59,402 bases of DNA from the NCBI GenBank assembly GCA_035493835.1, contig DATJHO010000092.1:1-59402 (forward strand), written 5' to 3'. The notes under the pieces were generated by a model. It was not told where the DNA came from, ran no database searches, and saw only the letters and a program-made list of their open reading frames with translations. Origin of the DNA: DASZTU01 sp035493835 (GTDB taxonomy: Bacteria; Pseudomonadota; Alphaproteobacteria; Rhizobiales; Devosiaceae). Shown in pieces: positions 44,601-52,878 of the stretch. The position numbers and the translations under genes are program-made. Numbering within the stretch: the first letter of the stretch is position 1; every line of letters starts with the position of its first letter.

Positions 44601-44709
44601 ACGGGCCGGTGCGGGGCCAATCGCCGAGCAGCGTGCCGTCGAGGACTTTTGCCGCGAGCGTCTTGAGGAATGGGGCGTCGGGCGCGATGGTGAAGAGCGA
44701 CTGGCGCAT
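41683..44709 (-). CDS. addB: Double-strand break repair protein AddB
   Basis: A 1008-residue alphaproteobacterial AddB. N-terminal degenerate helicase-like domain (TILLPTRRARLALAEEFLRH; no Walker A, as usual for this branch), middle segment ILAALNEDVWPEPADPGPWLSRGMR, and C-terminal PD-(D/E)XK nuclease: SITEIETLFRSPYDIYARHVLKL, GTMIHEVFARF and LEIIDFKTGG. Partner of AddA. The start at 44709 shares one base with the stop of the uridylyltransferase gene, so the three are translationally coupled. Confidence 0.95.
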   Translation of the reverse strand: MRQSLFTIAPDAPFLKTLAAKVLDGTLLGDWPRTGPFWLADLTILLPTRRARLALAEEFLRHGHRLLPDIRTLGGEDEVEEPFLPPIDAPALPPPASRLGRRLTLARLIDAWARQVDGSAGFASPPSAAEIFRLADSLAGILDDLTIEGVDAAALRAIPPENLAENWQQTLQFLDIVLTAWPAILAGTGEADAAQLQNERLRRQAETVALRYGDRPVIAAGSTGSIPATAELIRAIARLPRGAVVLPGLDTDLPESDLALLADPQKAPHAHPQYGLVKLLQRLGVRPDAVTELAEAPAARTRLVRRALAPADATAGWFADRQELASDFAEALDGLSVLAAPGEDFEARAIAIAARDALEKGRTVGIVSPDRNIARRIAAELLRFDIEVDDAAGTPLFQSAAGRLARGALTLAAEKFAPVALMAVLRNRAVTLGLSRAELARLAELTELGLLRGQRPAVGIAGLRRTLADNLAGRLEHAKRRLFPADGEAIAMLLDRLEAAMAPLCETLAAPTIDAVRLALALARTVEAATAPAEGDTAAPFPGGDELRQWAEGMAGAAPGPSFSPIGLDAVLSALMAGFEVRTARFGRPDIAIWGRLEARLQHADLMILAALNEDVWPEPADPGPWLSRGMRLAAGLEPPERRQGQAAHDFAMAIGNREVLLAFASRRGTSPALPSPLLQRLEAFIGEAQAKTLRQKGKKWVEMARALDAVTTTRPATRPAPRPPASARPRKLSITEIETLFRSPYDIYARHVLKLRALDPLGEEPGARDRGTMIHEVFARFVIEGHDFAAPDALARLDAMAAEAFAGLESIGERRDIWLRRFSRAAELFLAFERDRESAVLRRRAEIKGEWQFPNLGGFLLTGRADRIDEMRSGGLEIIDFKTGGVPSPGAMKDFLAPQMPLEAAMARAGRFEAVPPADVGAMSYIKIGLGPEAFVPKAFSLRDGQTAADTADAVLRRLQVLVDALLLTDRLPMTAQVLPDVGKRYRGEFDHLARTEEWAVAEDEEP

Positions 44710-45434
44710 CAAGCCCTTGCTCCGAGCAGCCCTTCGGCCTCTGCGAGCGCCGCCGGATCCCCGACATGGAACCAGGGCGCATCGAGCACCACGCCCGCCA
44801 GCGTGCCGCGGTCGAGGGCGGCCTCGAACAGCGAATAGAGCGAGAATTTTTGCTCTCGCACGACTTCGACGAGGCCGCGCCCGATGAGGCAGACGCCGGC
44901 GTAGATCACCGGCTGGCCGCTGTCGCGGGTGAGGGTGCCGCGCGGATCGAGGCAGAAATCGTGGCTGCGCCGAAACCCGACGGCACGGCGCGGCTGGGCG
45001 CAAAGCAGCACGATCTCGGCGCCGCCTCTTTCGTAGCGGCCGAGCATACGGGCGAGCGGCGCGTCGGCCGCCTTGGGCCAGAACGCGTCGGTGTTCATCA
45101 CCAGGATTGGGTCGATCTCGATGAGCGGCAGCGCATGCTTGAGCCCCCCACCAGTATCGAGGAGCTCTTCCTCCTCGGAAACACGGAAGCGCAGGCCGGG
45201 GGAAGCGACAGCGCGGGCGTCGATATGAGCCGCGAGCTGGGCGGCGCGATAATGCGCGTTGACGACGAAGCGGGAAAATCCCTCGGCCGCGGCGGCGTCG
45301 ATGACGCGATCGATCAGCGCCTCGCCGGCGACCTTCACCAGCGGCTTGGGCAGCGTCTCGGTCAGCGGCCGCAGGCGCGTGCCGAGGCCGGCGGCAAGCA
45401 GCATGACATCGGGGAATCGGGCGTTTTGGGACAT
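44709..45434 (-). CDS. murU: N-acetylmuramate-1-phosphate uridylyltransferase-like nucleotidyltransferase (MurU)
   Basis: A 241-residue sugar nucleotidyltransferase. Pyrophosphorylase loop VMLLAAGLGTRLRPLTETLPKPLVKV, EEEELLDTGGGLKHALP, metal-binding Asp in LVMNTDAFW and a C-terminal WFHVGDPAAL. MurU makes UDP-MurNAc from MurNAc-1-P in peptidoglycan recycling. In many alphaproteobacteria a sugar kinase gene (amgK) lies between tsaE and murU; here that space holds only repeats. Start at 45434 is the family position; the upstream frame is repeat sequence. Confidence 0.85.
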   Translation of the reverse strand: MSQNARFPDVMLLAAGLGTRLRPLTETLPKPLVKVAGEALIDRVIDAAAAEGFSRFVVNAHYRAAQLAAHIDARAVASPGLRFRVSEEEELLDTGGGLKHALPLIEIDPILVMNTDAFWPKAADAPLARMLGRYERGGAEIVLLCAQPRRAVGFRRSHDFCLDPRGTLTRDSGQPVIYAGVCLIGRGLVEVVREQKFSLYSLFEAALDRGTLAGVVLDAPWFHVGDPAALAEAEGLLGARA

Positions 45435-45529
45435 ACGCCGATTTGAACGGGAGGCGGCAGGGAAGTCCAGTGGGGGATAGGGGGTTTTGGCAGGGGCTCG
45501 CCCCGACGATGGGGCGAAGGAGGTGCATA

Positions 45530-45580
45530 GGAAGCCCCCCGCCCCTGCCCCCTCCCGCAAGGGGGAGGGGGACGATGGGG
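45530..45580. repeat. Intergenic repeat family A-like fragment
   Basis: CCCCCGCCCCTGCCCCCTCCCGCAAGGGGGAGGGGGACGATGGGG; half-element between murU and tsaE. Confidence 0.7.
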
Positions 45581-45587
45581 CTCGCGA

Positions 45588-45617
45588 CCTCGTCCTTCGA
45601 CGGGCTCAGGATGAGGT
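45588..45617. repeat. Intergenic repeat family C (copy 3)
   Basis: CCTCGTCCTTCGACGGGCTCAGGATGAGG, adjoining the family A fragment between murU and tsaE. Confidence 0.8.
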
Positions 45618-45631
45618 CGAATGGGGAGCAC

Positions 45632-46060
45632 TCAGCGGCGCTCGGTGACGGCGATGCGACCTATGGCGGTGGGTGGAAGAGACAGCCGGATGACCAAGCT
45701 TGCCCGCGAAAAAAGTTCGGGTGCGCGTTGGGGCCACTCGACGAGGACGATCGTCTCCGGCCGGTCGAAGAGGCCAAGCTCGTCCAGTTCCCGTTCGCCG
45801 GCGAGGCGATAGAGGTCGGCGTGGAGGAGGGCGATGCCGTTGCCCTCATAGGGCTGGACCAGCGAAAAGCTCGGGGATGGCACTTCGAGCGCTTCGTCCG
45901 ACAAGAGTGCGCGGATCAGGGCGCGGGCCAGGGCGGTCTTGCCGGCGCCGAGATCGCCTTCGAGCAGCACGAGATCGCCGGGGCGCAGGGTGGCAGCCAG
46001 CTCGCGGCCGAAGCGGGCGGTGGCCTCATCGTCGGGGAGGAAGGTTTCGGTACGATCCAT
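45632..46060 (-). CDS. tsaE: tRNA threonylcarbamoyladenosine biosynthesis ATPase TsaE
   Basis: A 142-residue P-loop protein with Walker A LEGDLGAGKTALARA, the family segment VPSPSFSLVQPYEGN and ALLHADLYRLAGERELDELGL. It supports the TsaBD complex in making t6A37 of ANN-decoding tRNAs. It lies downstream of the DivL-like gene in the order usual for the class, although a family A repeat separates them. Confidence 0.95.
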   Translation of the reverse strand: MDRTETFLPDDEATARFGRELAATLRPGDLVLLEGDLGAGKTALARALIRALLSDEALEVPSPSFSLVQPYEGNGIALLHADLYRLAGERELDELGLFDRPETIVLVEWPQRAPELFSRASLVIRLSLPPTAIGRIAVTERR

Positions 46061-46109
46061 GCGCTGGCTATAGCGGAGCGGCGGGGGAGAGCAAAGGGGC
46101 GGAGCGCGT

Positions 46110-46233
46110 GGCTACCCCTCACCGGCCTGCCGGCCACCCTCTCCCCAGAGGGGCGAGGGTTTCGCTCGCCGCACCCCCGCGATTCCTTCGTCCCCTCGCC
46201 CCTCTGGGGAGAGGGTTAGGGTGAGGGGTAGCC
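46110..46233. repeat. Intergenic repeat family A (copy 4)
   Basis: Near-identical to the 440-556 copy: GTGGCTACCCCTCACCGGCCTGCCGGCC, CTCTCCCCAGAGGGG, and closing CCCCTCTGGGGAGAGGG...GAGGGGTAGCC. Lies between the DivL-like gene and tsaE. Confidence 0.85.
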
Positions 46234-46251
46234 CGATGCCCAGCGCTCTCC

Positions 46252-48678
46252 CTACTCCGCCGCCGTACTCGCCGCCGCCGAAGCGTCGCGCGGCAGCTTT
46301 ACCACGACGCGGCTGCCACGGGGGTGGCGGGTTTCGACGGCGATGGTGCCGCCATGCATGTTGACGAAGGCACGGACGATCGAGAGGCCGAGGCCGGCAG
46401 CGCGCTCGTGGCCGGGAAGGCCGGGGCTTTCGGGGCGGTCAAGGATCGCGGCCCGCAACTGCTCGTTCACTGCCCCTTCGTCCTCGACGACGAACAGCAC
46501 GTGCTCGCCCCGCGCGGAAACGCTGAGCCGGACTTCGCCGCCCGGCTCGGAGAAGCGCGCCGCGCTCGACAGCAGGTTGTAGAGCACCTGCACGATGCGG
46601 GTGCCGTCGGCGATCAGCGGCGGCAGGTTCGGCTCGACGGCGAGCTTCAGATTGACGCTGGTGCCCCCGCCCGCCTCGGGGAAGCTCGCAACGAGCCCCG
46701 CGCGCGCCTTGTCTACCAGGGCGGCGACGTCCTGCGGCTCGGGGCGTAGTTCAGCGATGCCGGCATCGACCGTCGCGAGATCGAGAATGTTGTCGATGAG
46801 CACGCCCAGCGTGACGCTCGAGGCGCGGATATAATCGGTATAGTCGCGCTGCCGCTCGTTAAGCGGGCCGATTTCGGGCGAGGCGAGCAGGTCGGCAAAG
46901 CCGATGATGTTGGTGAGGGGGGAGCGCAGCTCGTAGGAGACGTTCTGCACGAACGCATCCTTCAGCCGGTCGGCGGTGACCAGCGCATCATTCCGTTCCT
47001 TCAGCACGCGACTGTAATTGGCGCTGTCGGTGACATCGAGGAAGGTCACCAGCTTCTGCCCATCCGGCAGCCGCACCACGCCGAAATCGATCAGCTTGCC
47101 GTCGGAACGGTTGAGCCGCCCGCTGGCATCGGCGCGGGTTGGGGTAAGATCGATCACCGCGCGTTTTACGTCACGCCAGATCTCGGCCCCGTCTTCCGGT
47201 AGCACGCGCCCGGCCGCCTCGACGATCTGGTCGATGTGCGGGTTCTGCTGCAGGAAATCTAGCGACAGCTGCCAAAGCGCCGAGAGCCGCGGATTGAAGA
47301 GTTGTAGCCGGCCATTGGTACCGAACACGGCCACGGCATCCGACAGCGCGTTGAGGGTCGAACGCTGGACGCTCGCAAGCGCGCGGTTCTGGCTGACCAG
47401 CGCCAGCCGCGAGGAAATATCTTCGAAGAGGTAGATGACGCCGCCCGCCGGGCCTGCGGGCGCCGCCGCGACATTGAGGGTGCGGCCATCGGGCAGGTGC
47501 CAGATCTCGTCGGTGCGCGCGGTCTTGAGGGCGTAGGAGGAAAGGTGGTTGCTGCGCCAAGCCTGATAGTCGCGTTCGGCCGGCAGTTGGTCCTCGCGGC
47601 GCAGGCGGTCAAGGATGGCGCGCTCGTCGATGCCGGGCTTCAGCCAGTCCGTGGCCTTCCACAGCTCGGCATAGGCCCGGTTGAAGGCGATCAGCTGGCG
47701 ATTGGCGTCGAATATGGCGACCGGGATCGCGAGGGCCTCGACCAGGGCGGCGGTGCGTCCCTCGGCCAAAGGCGGCACCGAGGGCTCGATGGCGGCCGGC
47801 CGCTGGCGCAGATAGCCAACTGTACTGGCGCCGAGCGGAAACTCCATGAGATCGAACTGGCCCACCGGCAAATTGAGCAGCAGCGTCTGCGGTTCGCCCG
47901 CGGGGGCGACGGCCTTCGGCCGGCGCTCGATCAGCTCGGCGGGCGCGCCGGACGAACTGCGGCGGCCGAGCTGGCGAAGCAGGCTCTCATAGGCAGCGTT
48001 CACATAAGCGAGGCGACCATCGGGGCCGCGCAGAAATGCCGGCATGGCAAGCGCCGAGAGCACGGCGAACGCATCGGGGTCGGCGATCGCGGGCCGGGTA
48101 TCGCCGGTACGCTCGGCGCCCGAGCGGATGCGCAGCGCCGCGCCGCTGCCCAGCACCGCCCCGCTCACCCGAACGGGACCGCCATCGCGATCGCGGGCGT
48201 CGAGCGCAAAGCCCTCGCCATGGGCCCGGAGGTCCGAGACGGCCTGCGCCAGGCGCTCTGCGTCGGCGGGCGCCAGCCAGAGCGAAAAATCGAGGATCGC
48301 CTCGGGGTGCCTGCCCATGGGCAGCAGCATCGAAGTCGGACCGAGCACCCGCGGCTCGCCGCCATGCCCGCCCCAGAGCACGGTCACCTCGCGGGCCGAG
48401 GACAGCAGCACCTCGAACTCGTCGACCTGGGCGCGAAGCCCGGCGATCTGTTCGCCCGCCCGCAGGCGGTCGGCGCGGCTGTCATGGGCGACCCTGCGGA
48501 GGGCCAATAAGGCCAGGGCGGCAAAGCCGGCAGCACCGAGGGCGATCGCGAGCGGCGCATTGCCGACGACCATGTCGGAGCCGAAGGGGGCGGCCATAGC
48601 GGGCTTGGAGGCCAGCATCAGCGCAACCGCCGAGACCCCCACGAATCGCCAATCGTTCCGGAACCCACCCGGCCGCAT
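46252..48678 (-). CDS. divL: DivL-like PAS sensor pseudokinase (Tyr in place of phospho-His)
   Basis: An 808-residue membrane-anchored kinase-like protein. Two N-terminal hydrophobic segments, then three PAS-like regions (about 200-300, 310-420, 430-550), an HisKA dimerisation domain and an HATPase domain. The H-box reads FVQNVSYELRSPLTNIIGF: tyrosine replaces the phospho-accepting histidine, as in Caulobacter DivL. The N-box (YNLLSSAARFS) lacks the catalytic Asn and the G1 box (VVEDEGAVNEQL) lacks its second Gly, whereas GLGLSIVRAF is intact. It probably acts as a regulator of CckA-CtrA signalling rather than a kinase. Start at 48678 follows AAGGGG. Upstream of tsaE, as in relatives. Confidence 0.85.
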   Translation of the reverse strand: MRPGGFRNDWRFVGVSAVALMLASKPAMAAPFGSDMVVGNAPLAIALGAAGFAALALLALRRVAHDSRADRLRAGEQIAGLRAQVDEFEVLLSSAREVTVLWGGHGGEPRVLGPTSMLLPMGRHPEAILDFSLWLAPADAERLAQAVSDLRAHGEGFALDARDRDGGPVRVSGAVLGSGAALRIRSGAERTGDTRPAIADPDAFAVLSALAMPAFLRGPDGRLAYVNAAYESLLRQLGRRSSSGAPAELIERRPKAVAPAGEPQTLLLNLPVGQFDLMEFPLGASTVGYLRQRPAAIEPSVPPLAEGRTAALVEALAIPVAIFDANRQLIAFNRAYAELWKATDWLKPGIDERAILDRLRREDQLPAERDYQAWRSNHLSSYALKTARTDEIWHLPDGRTLNVAAAPAGPAGGVIYLFEDISSRLALVSQNRALASVQRSTLNALSDAVAVFGTNGRLQLFNPRLSALWQLSLDFLQQNPHIDQIVEAAGRVLPEDGAEIWRDVKRAVIDLTPTRADASGRLNRSDGKLIDFGVVRLPDGQKLVTFLDVTDSANYSRVLKERNDALVTADRLKDAFVQNVSYELRSPLTNIIGFADLLASPEIGPLNERQRDYTDYIRASSVTLGVLIDNILDLATVDAGIAELRPEPQDVAALVDKARAGLVASFPEAGGGTSVNLKLAVEPNLPPLIADGTRIVQVLYNLLSSAARFSEPGGEVRLSVSARGEHVLFVVEDEGAVNEQLRAAILDRPESPGLPGHERAAGLGLSIVRAFVNMHGGTIAVETRHPRGSRVVVKLPRDASAAASTAAE

Positions 48679-48920
48679 CCATCGCCCCTTGATCGTGAAA
48701 ACGCTACTCGCCGCGCCGCATTCTGCGGCCGCCCACGCAACTTCCCGCGCCAACAGAACTCGGCGCGCCGTGTAGATTCAGGGGACGTCCAGGAAGACAC
48801 CGCTCCCCCGAATCACTTCAACATACCGGGCGAAGAATCCTCAAAAAAGAGTCAAATTCGATATGAAGAACAGGCACAAGGCACAGATGCGCTCTTGACC
48901 ATGGGCACGAACCGGGAACG

Positions 48921-48956
48921 AAAAACAAAACCCCGGCGCGGGTGGTGGCGCCGGGG
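48921..48956 (-). terminator. Strong intrinsic terminator downstream of ahcY
   Basis: Perfect 9-base stem CCCCGGCGC/GCGCCGGGG followed on the minus strand by TTTTGTTTTT. It lies 330 bases after the ahcY stop, with a family B repeat between, so the ahcY mRNA would carry a long 3' tail. Confidence 0.85.
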
Positions 48957-49062
48957 ATCTGTATTGGGGGGAATTGATCCGGTTGAGATGACGCAGGTCG
49001 CGAGAGCGTGGCGCGGTGCTGCCAGTGCGGTGTCGGCCGCAGGGTCGCAGCCCTTGCCGCAT

Positions 49063-49163
49063 CGTCATCCCCGGGCTCGACCCGGGGACCCATGCTGCCT
49101 GCCAATACTTTTGGTGGACATGGCGAGGCAACATGGGTGGCCGGGTCGAGCCCGGCCATGACG
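49063..49163. repeat. Repeat family B (copy 3)
   Basis: CGTCATCCCCGGGCTCGACCCGGGGACCCATG ... CATGGGTGGCCGGGTCGAGCCCGGCCATGACG; same two-hairpin layout as the copies at 23292 and 25073. Confidence 0.85.
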
Positions 49164-49286
49164 ATGCTGCGCGACGAATGTTTCAACTCAGCGCCGGCGA
49201 TCTGATAATCGAGCAGGGTCGGCGGGGGATTGGAGCGGGGCCCAAGGCCCGGTGAGGGGGCCTTGGCCGGAGGCGCCCGCCTGAGA

Positions 49287-50687
<1,401 letters not shown>

Positions 50688-50727
50688 CGTCGTGGCTCCA
50701 GCATCCTAGGGGCGTTTTTCGCGACGG

Positions 50728-50756
50728 GTTATACGCGGCGCGCCGGCCACGATCAA
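50728..50756 (-). promoter_or_regulatory. Predicted ahcY promoter
   Basis: TTGATC (50751-50756) and TATAAC (50728-50733) on the minus strand with an exact 17-base spacer, about 40 bases before the ahcY start. Confidence 0.65.
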
Positions 50757-50759
50757 CGG

Positions 50760-50781
50760 GATATAAAGAAAACTTTATATC
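50760..50781. promoter_or_regulatory. Perfect AT-rich palindrome at ahcY promoter (SahR-type operator candidate)
   Basis: GATATAAAG-AAAA-CTTTATATC, 9-base arms and 4-base centre, three bases upstream of the -35. ArsR-family SahR regulators of the methionine/SAM cycle bind palindromes of this general size in Proteobacteria; assigning it to SahR is inference. Confidence 0.6.
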
Positions 50782-50787
50782 TTTACG

Positions 50788-51300
50788 TCACGCCCGTAGC
50801 CGTCGCCGGTCCCACCAGATCCGGAATGGTAGCGTCAGCAGGGAATAGAGCACAGAGGTGAGAATATAGCCGAGGACGAAGCCGGCGCCGGCGTAGAGAA
50901 AGCCTTCGGCGGTCACCGGGACGGCGGGCTTGAAGTCGTCGAGAGTGCGGCGGCCGATGTCGGTGTCGAAATAGTAGGGCATCAGCCTCAGCCGATGCAT
51001 GGCGTCGGCCCCGCGCAGCGTCTCGAGCGTGGTGTTGAGCTGGGCATAGCGGGCAAAGGTTTCCGACATGCTGGTGCCGCGGCCGGCGAGGAAGGCGTCG
51101 GAGGAATGTTCGTAGCGATCGAGCGCCTGGTCGCGGGAAAGTCCGGCATTGCGGGCGGCGGCGTCGAAATCGGTGGCGATGACACGCAGTTCGTCCACGG
51201 CCCCACCGAGGCGCTGCGTGTATTGCTGGGCATATTCGGGAAACTGGCTCAACGCCACGCCCAACACCAGGCCGCCAACCACTCCGAGGCTTCGTCGCAT
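50788..51300 (-). CDS. DUF2937 family membrane protein
   Basis: A 170-residue protein resembling DUF2937: an N-terminal hydrophobic anchor (SLGVVGGLVLGVALSQF), a helical periplasmic or cytoplasmic middle with YTQRLGGAVDELRVIATDFDAAA, and a C-terminal hairpin of hydrophobic segments ending in a basic tail. Function unknown. The ATG at 51300 is preceded by GGAGG at six bases; a start five codons upstream lacks one. It precedes ahcY, but the strong promoter between them suggests independent transcription. Confidence 0.75.
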   Translation of the reverse strand: MRRSLGVVGGLVLGVALSQFPEYAQQYTQRLGGAVDELRVIATDFDAAARNAGLSRDQALDRYEHSSDAFLAGRGTSMSETFARYAQLNTTLETLRGADAMHRLRLMPYYFDTDIGRRTLDDFKPAVPVTAEGFLYAGAGFVLGYILTSVLYSLLTLPFRIWWDRRRLRA

Positions 51301-51388
51301 GGCGGACCTCCCCAAAAAATTTGCTTCAACGAACCCGCGCGTCCGCTAACGCACGAAACACTGCCTCGGTTCGGTCAGGCGCCGATGG

Positions 51389-51495
51389 AAGGCCCCCTCA
51401 TCCGGCGCTTCGCGCCACCTTCTTCCACAAGGGGAGAAGGAAGAAGAAGACAGGCCGCGCCACGGGGCCCCATCTCCCCTTGCCGGTGAGGGGGG
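51389..51495. repeat. Intergenic repeat family A' (copy 3)
   Basis: CCCCCTCATCCGGCGCTTCGCGCCACCTTC...CACAAGGGGAGAAGG, then CATCTCCCCTTGCCGGTGAGGGGG; close to the 3308 copy. Lies between the DUF2937 gene and ptsH. Confidence 0.8.
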
Positions 51496-51507
51496 GCCAC
51501 GCCCCCC

Positions 51508-51822
51508 TCAGACCGGGGCGCCCTCGTTGTCTTCATCGAAGCCGGAGTTGACCAGTTCGGTGATGGCGTCGAGCGCTTCGCGGGCCTGTTTGCCGGTCGC
51601 TTGCACCAAAATCGTCGAGCCGGGGCCGGCGCCCAGCATCATCAAACCCATGATGGAATTGCCGTTGACCGTCTGGCCATCGCGCATGACGGTGATGTCG
51701 GCATCAAAACACTCGGCGGTGCGCACGAAGCGCGCCGAGGCGCGGGCGTGAAGACCCTTGCGGTTCTGGATGGTCAATTGCTGCGCCAGCGCCCGTCCGG
51801 GATTTGCCGCCGTGGTGCTCAT
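51508..51822 (-). CDS. ptsH: HPr phosphocarrier protein
   Basis: A 104-residue HPr with a 13-residue N-terminal extension. His25 (NRKGLHARASAR) is the EI phosphorylation site and Ser56 (VNGNSIMGLMML) the HprK site, so both inputs are possible. It is last in the hprK - EIIA - ptsH part of the ChvI-ChvG-HprK-EIIA-HPr block. No sugar permease EIIC is present: in this class the proteins act mainly in regulation. Confidence 0.95.
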   Translation of the reverse strand: MSTTAANPGRALAQQLTIQNRKGLHARASARFVRTAECFDADITVMRDGQTVNGNSIMGLMMLGAGPGSTILVQATGKQAREALDAITELVNSGFDEDNEGAPV

Positions 51823-51894
51823 AACGGTTCTCTCGCTCGCCGCTTTGCCGAAGGCGGAAGCCGAAAGGCCACCCCGGCCGGATGCCGGGGCATC

Positions 51895-52293
51895 TTAGCT
51901 GTCGAGAACGTCGTTGGCGACATTGATATACTTGCGGCCGGCCTCGGCGGCGATGCGGACAGCCTCCTTGATCGGCTGGTCGTCACGGACGCGGGCGAGC
52001 TTGACCAGCATCGGCAGGTTCACGCCGGCGATCACTTCCACGTCGCGGTTCTGCATTACCGAGATGGCGAGGTTGGAGGGCGTACCGCCGAACATGTCGG
52101 TGAGGATGATGACGCCATCGCCGGTATCGGCGGTGTCGACAGAGGCGAGGATGTCGTTCCTGCGCTGTTGCATGTCGTCCTCCGGACCGATCGACACTGT
52201 TTCGCAGTTTTCCTGAGGACCAACGATGTGTTCGAGGGCAGACTTGAATTCAATGGCGAGCGCCCCGTGCGTCACCAGAACAATACCAATCAT
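51895..52293 (-). CDS. PTS EIIA component, mannose family
   Basis: A 132-residue EIIA-Man domain with the phosphorylated His9 in MIGIVLVTHGALA, and LTDMFGGTPSNLA. No EIIB, EIIC or EIID follows, so it probably receives phosphate from HPr and works as a regulator, as in other alphaproteobacteria. Start ATG 52293 follows GGGGAA; a TTG one codon earlier is possible. Between hprK and ptsH. Confidence 0.93.
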   Translation of the reverse strand: MIGIVLVTHGALAIEFKSALEHIVGPQENCETVSIGPEDDMQQRRNDILASVDTADTGDGVIILTDMFGGTPSNLAISVMQNRDVEVIAGVNLPMLVKLARVRDDQPIKEAVRIAAEAGRKYINVANDVLDS

Positions 52294-52362
52294 CAAAATT
52301 CCCCAGACCCCATGCCTGTCCCGGCAAGCACACCCGGAGTCTTGCCCCGGGCGATGTGGCTT

Positions 52363-52878
52363 TCAAGTGGTTTTTTGGAGGAAGGCTCGTCCTCCGAGAT
52401 CCTTTGAACGGATATCGGGGCTGCCCAACGCCTCGCCCACGAGCAGCAGCTGATGGGCCGAGTCGATGACGCCCCGCCGCGGCACCGGGCAGCGCGGCAG
52501 CGTCACCCCTAATAGATCGGTCTCAAGCTCTTCCGGTTCAAGCATGCGGGCGAGTGCGTCGACCAAATCGACGACGAGATCGACCGTGGCGCTTTCGATG
52601 TAAGGTCGTCCGACGATGCCCCACCCCCTCAGCTCGATGAGCCCGGCGATGGCCGGTGGAGTGTGCATCAGCAGGCGGCCATCCTCGGCGGACAAGTCTA
52701 CCCGATCGTCGGCAACCAGCTGGCCAACTCCGCCGCGCAGCGCCTGTCGCTCGATGAGTTCCAGCGCCAGCAGCGACTTGCCGGCCCCTGAGGGGCCGCG
52801 CAGCAACACGCCTACCCCGTCCAGGACGAGGCCGGTCGCGTGAATGTTGAGGGGTTTGACCGGCTCGTTGACCGTCAC
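52363..52878 (-). CDS. hprK: Short HPr kinase/phosphorylase
   Basis: A 171-residue HprK made of the catalytic domain only; Firmicute enzymes have about 310 residues with an extra N-terminal domain. Walker A RGPSGAGKSLLALEL, VADDRVDLSAEDGRL, and the signature LIELRGWGIVGRPYI are present. It phosphorylates HPr on Ser. GTG start overlaps the chvG stop by four bases (GTGA), linking PTS control to the two-component system. Confidence 0.94.
   Translation of the reverse strand: MTVNEPVKPLNIHATGLVLDGVGVLLRGPSGAGKSLLALELIERQALRGGVGQLVADDRVDLSAEDGRLLMHTPPAIAGLIELRGWGIVGRPYIESATVDLVVDLVDALARMLEPEELETDLLGVTLPRCPVPRRGVIDSAHQLLLVGEALGSPDIRSKDLGGRAFLQKTT

Larger units (their letters stand above)
48679..49286. 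other. 608-base gap between divL and ahcY
   Basis: No gene seen. It holds the divL upstream region (48679-48920, nothing recognised), the ahcY terminator (48921-48956), and a family B repeat (49063-49163). Confidence 0.7.

Noticed and set aside
42763..44838. Long open frame (691 codons) on the plus strand opposite addB
   Set aside because: It lies wholly antisense to addB, which has clear family motifs; long antisense frames are common in such high-GC genes, and its product (rich in Arg, Gly, Gln) matches nothing known.
50688..50787. SAH or SAM riboswitch before ahcY
   Set aside because: The predicted leader is only about 35 bases and lacks the conserved cores of those riboswitches; the palindrome fits a protein operator better.
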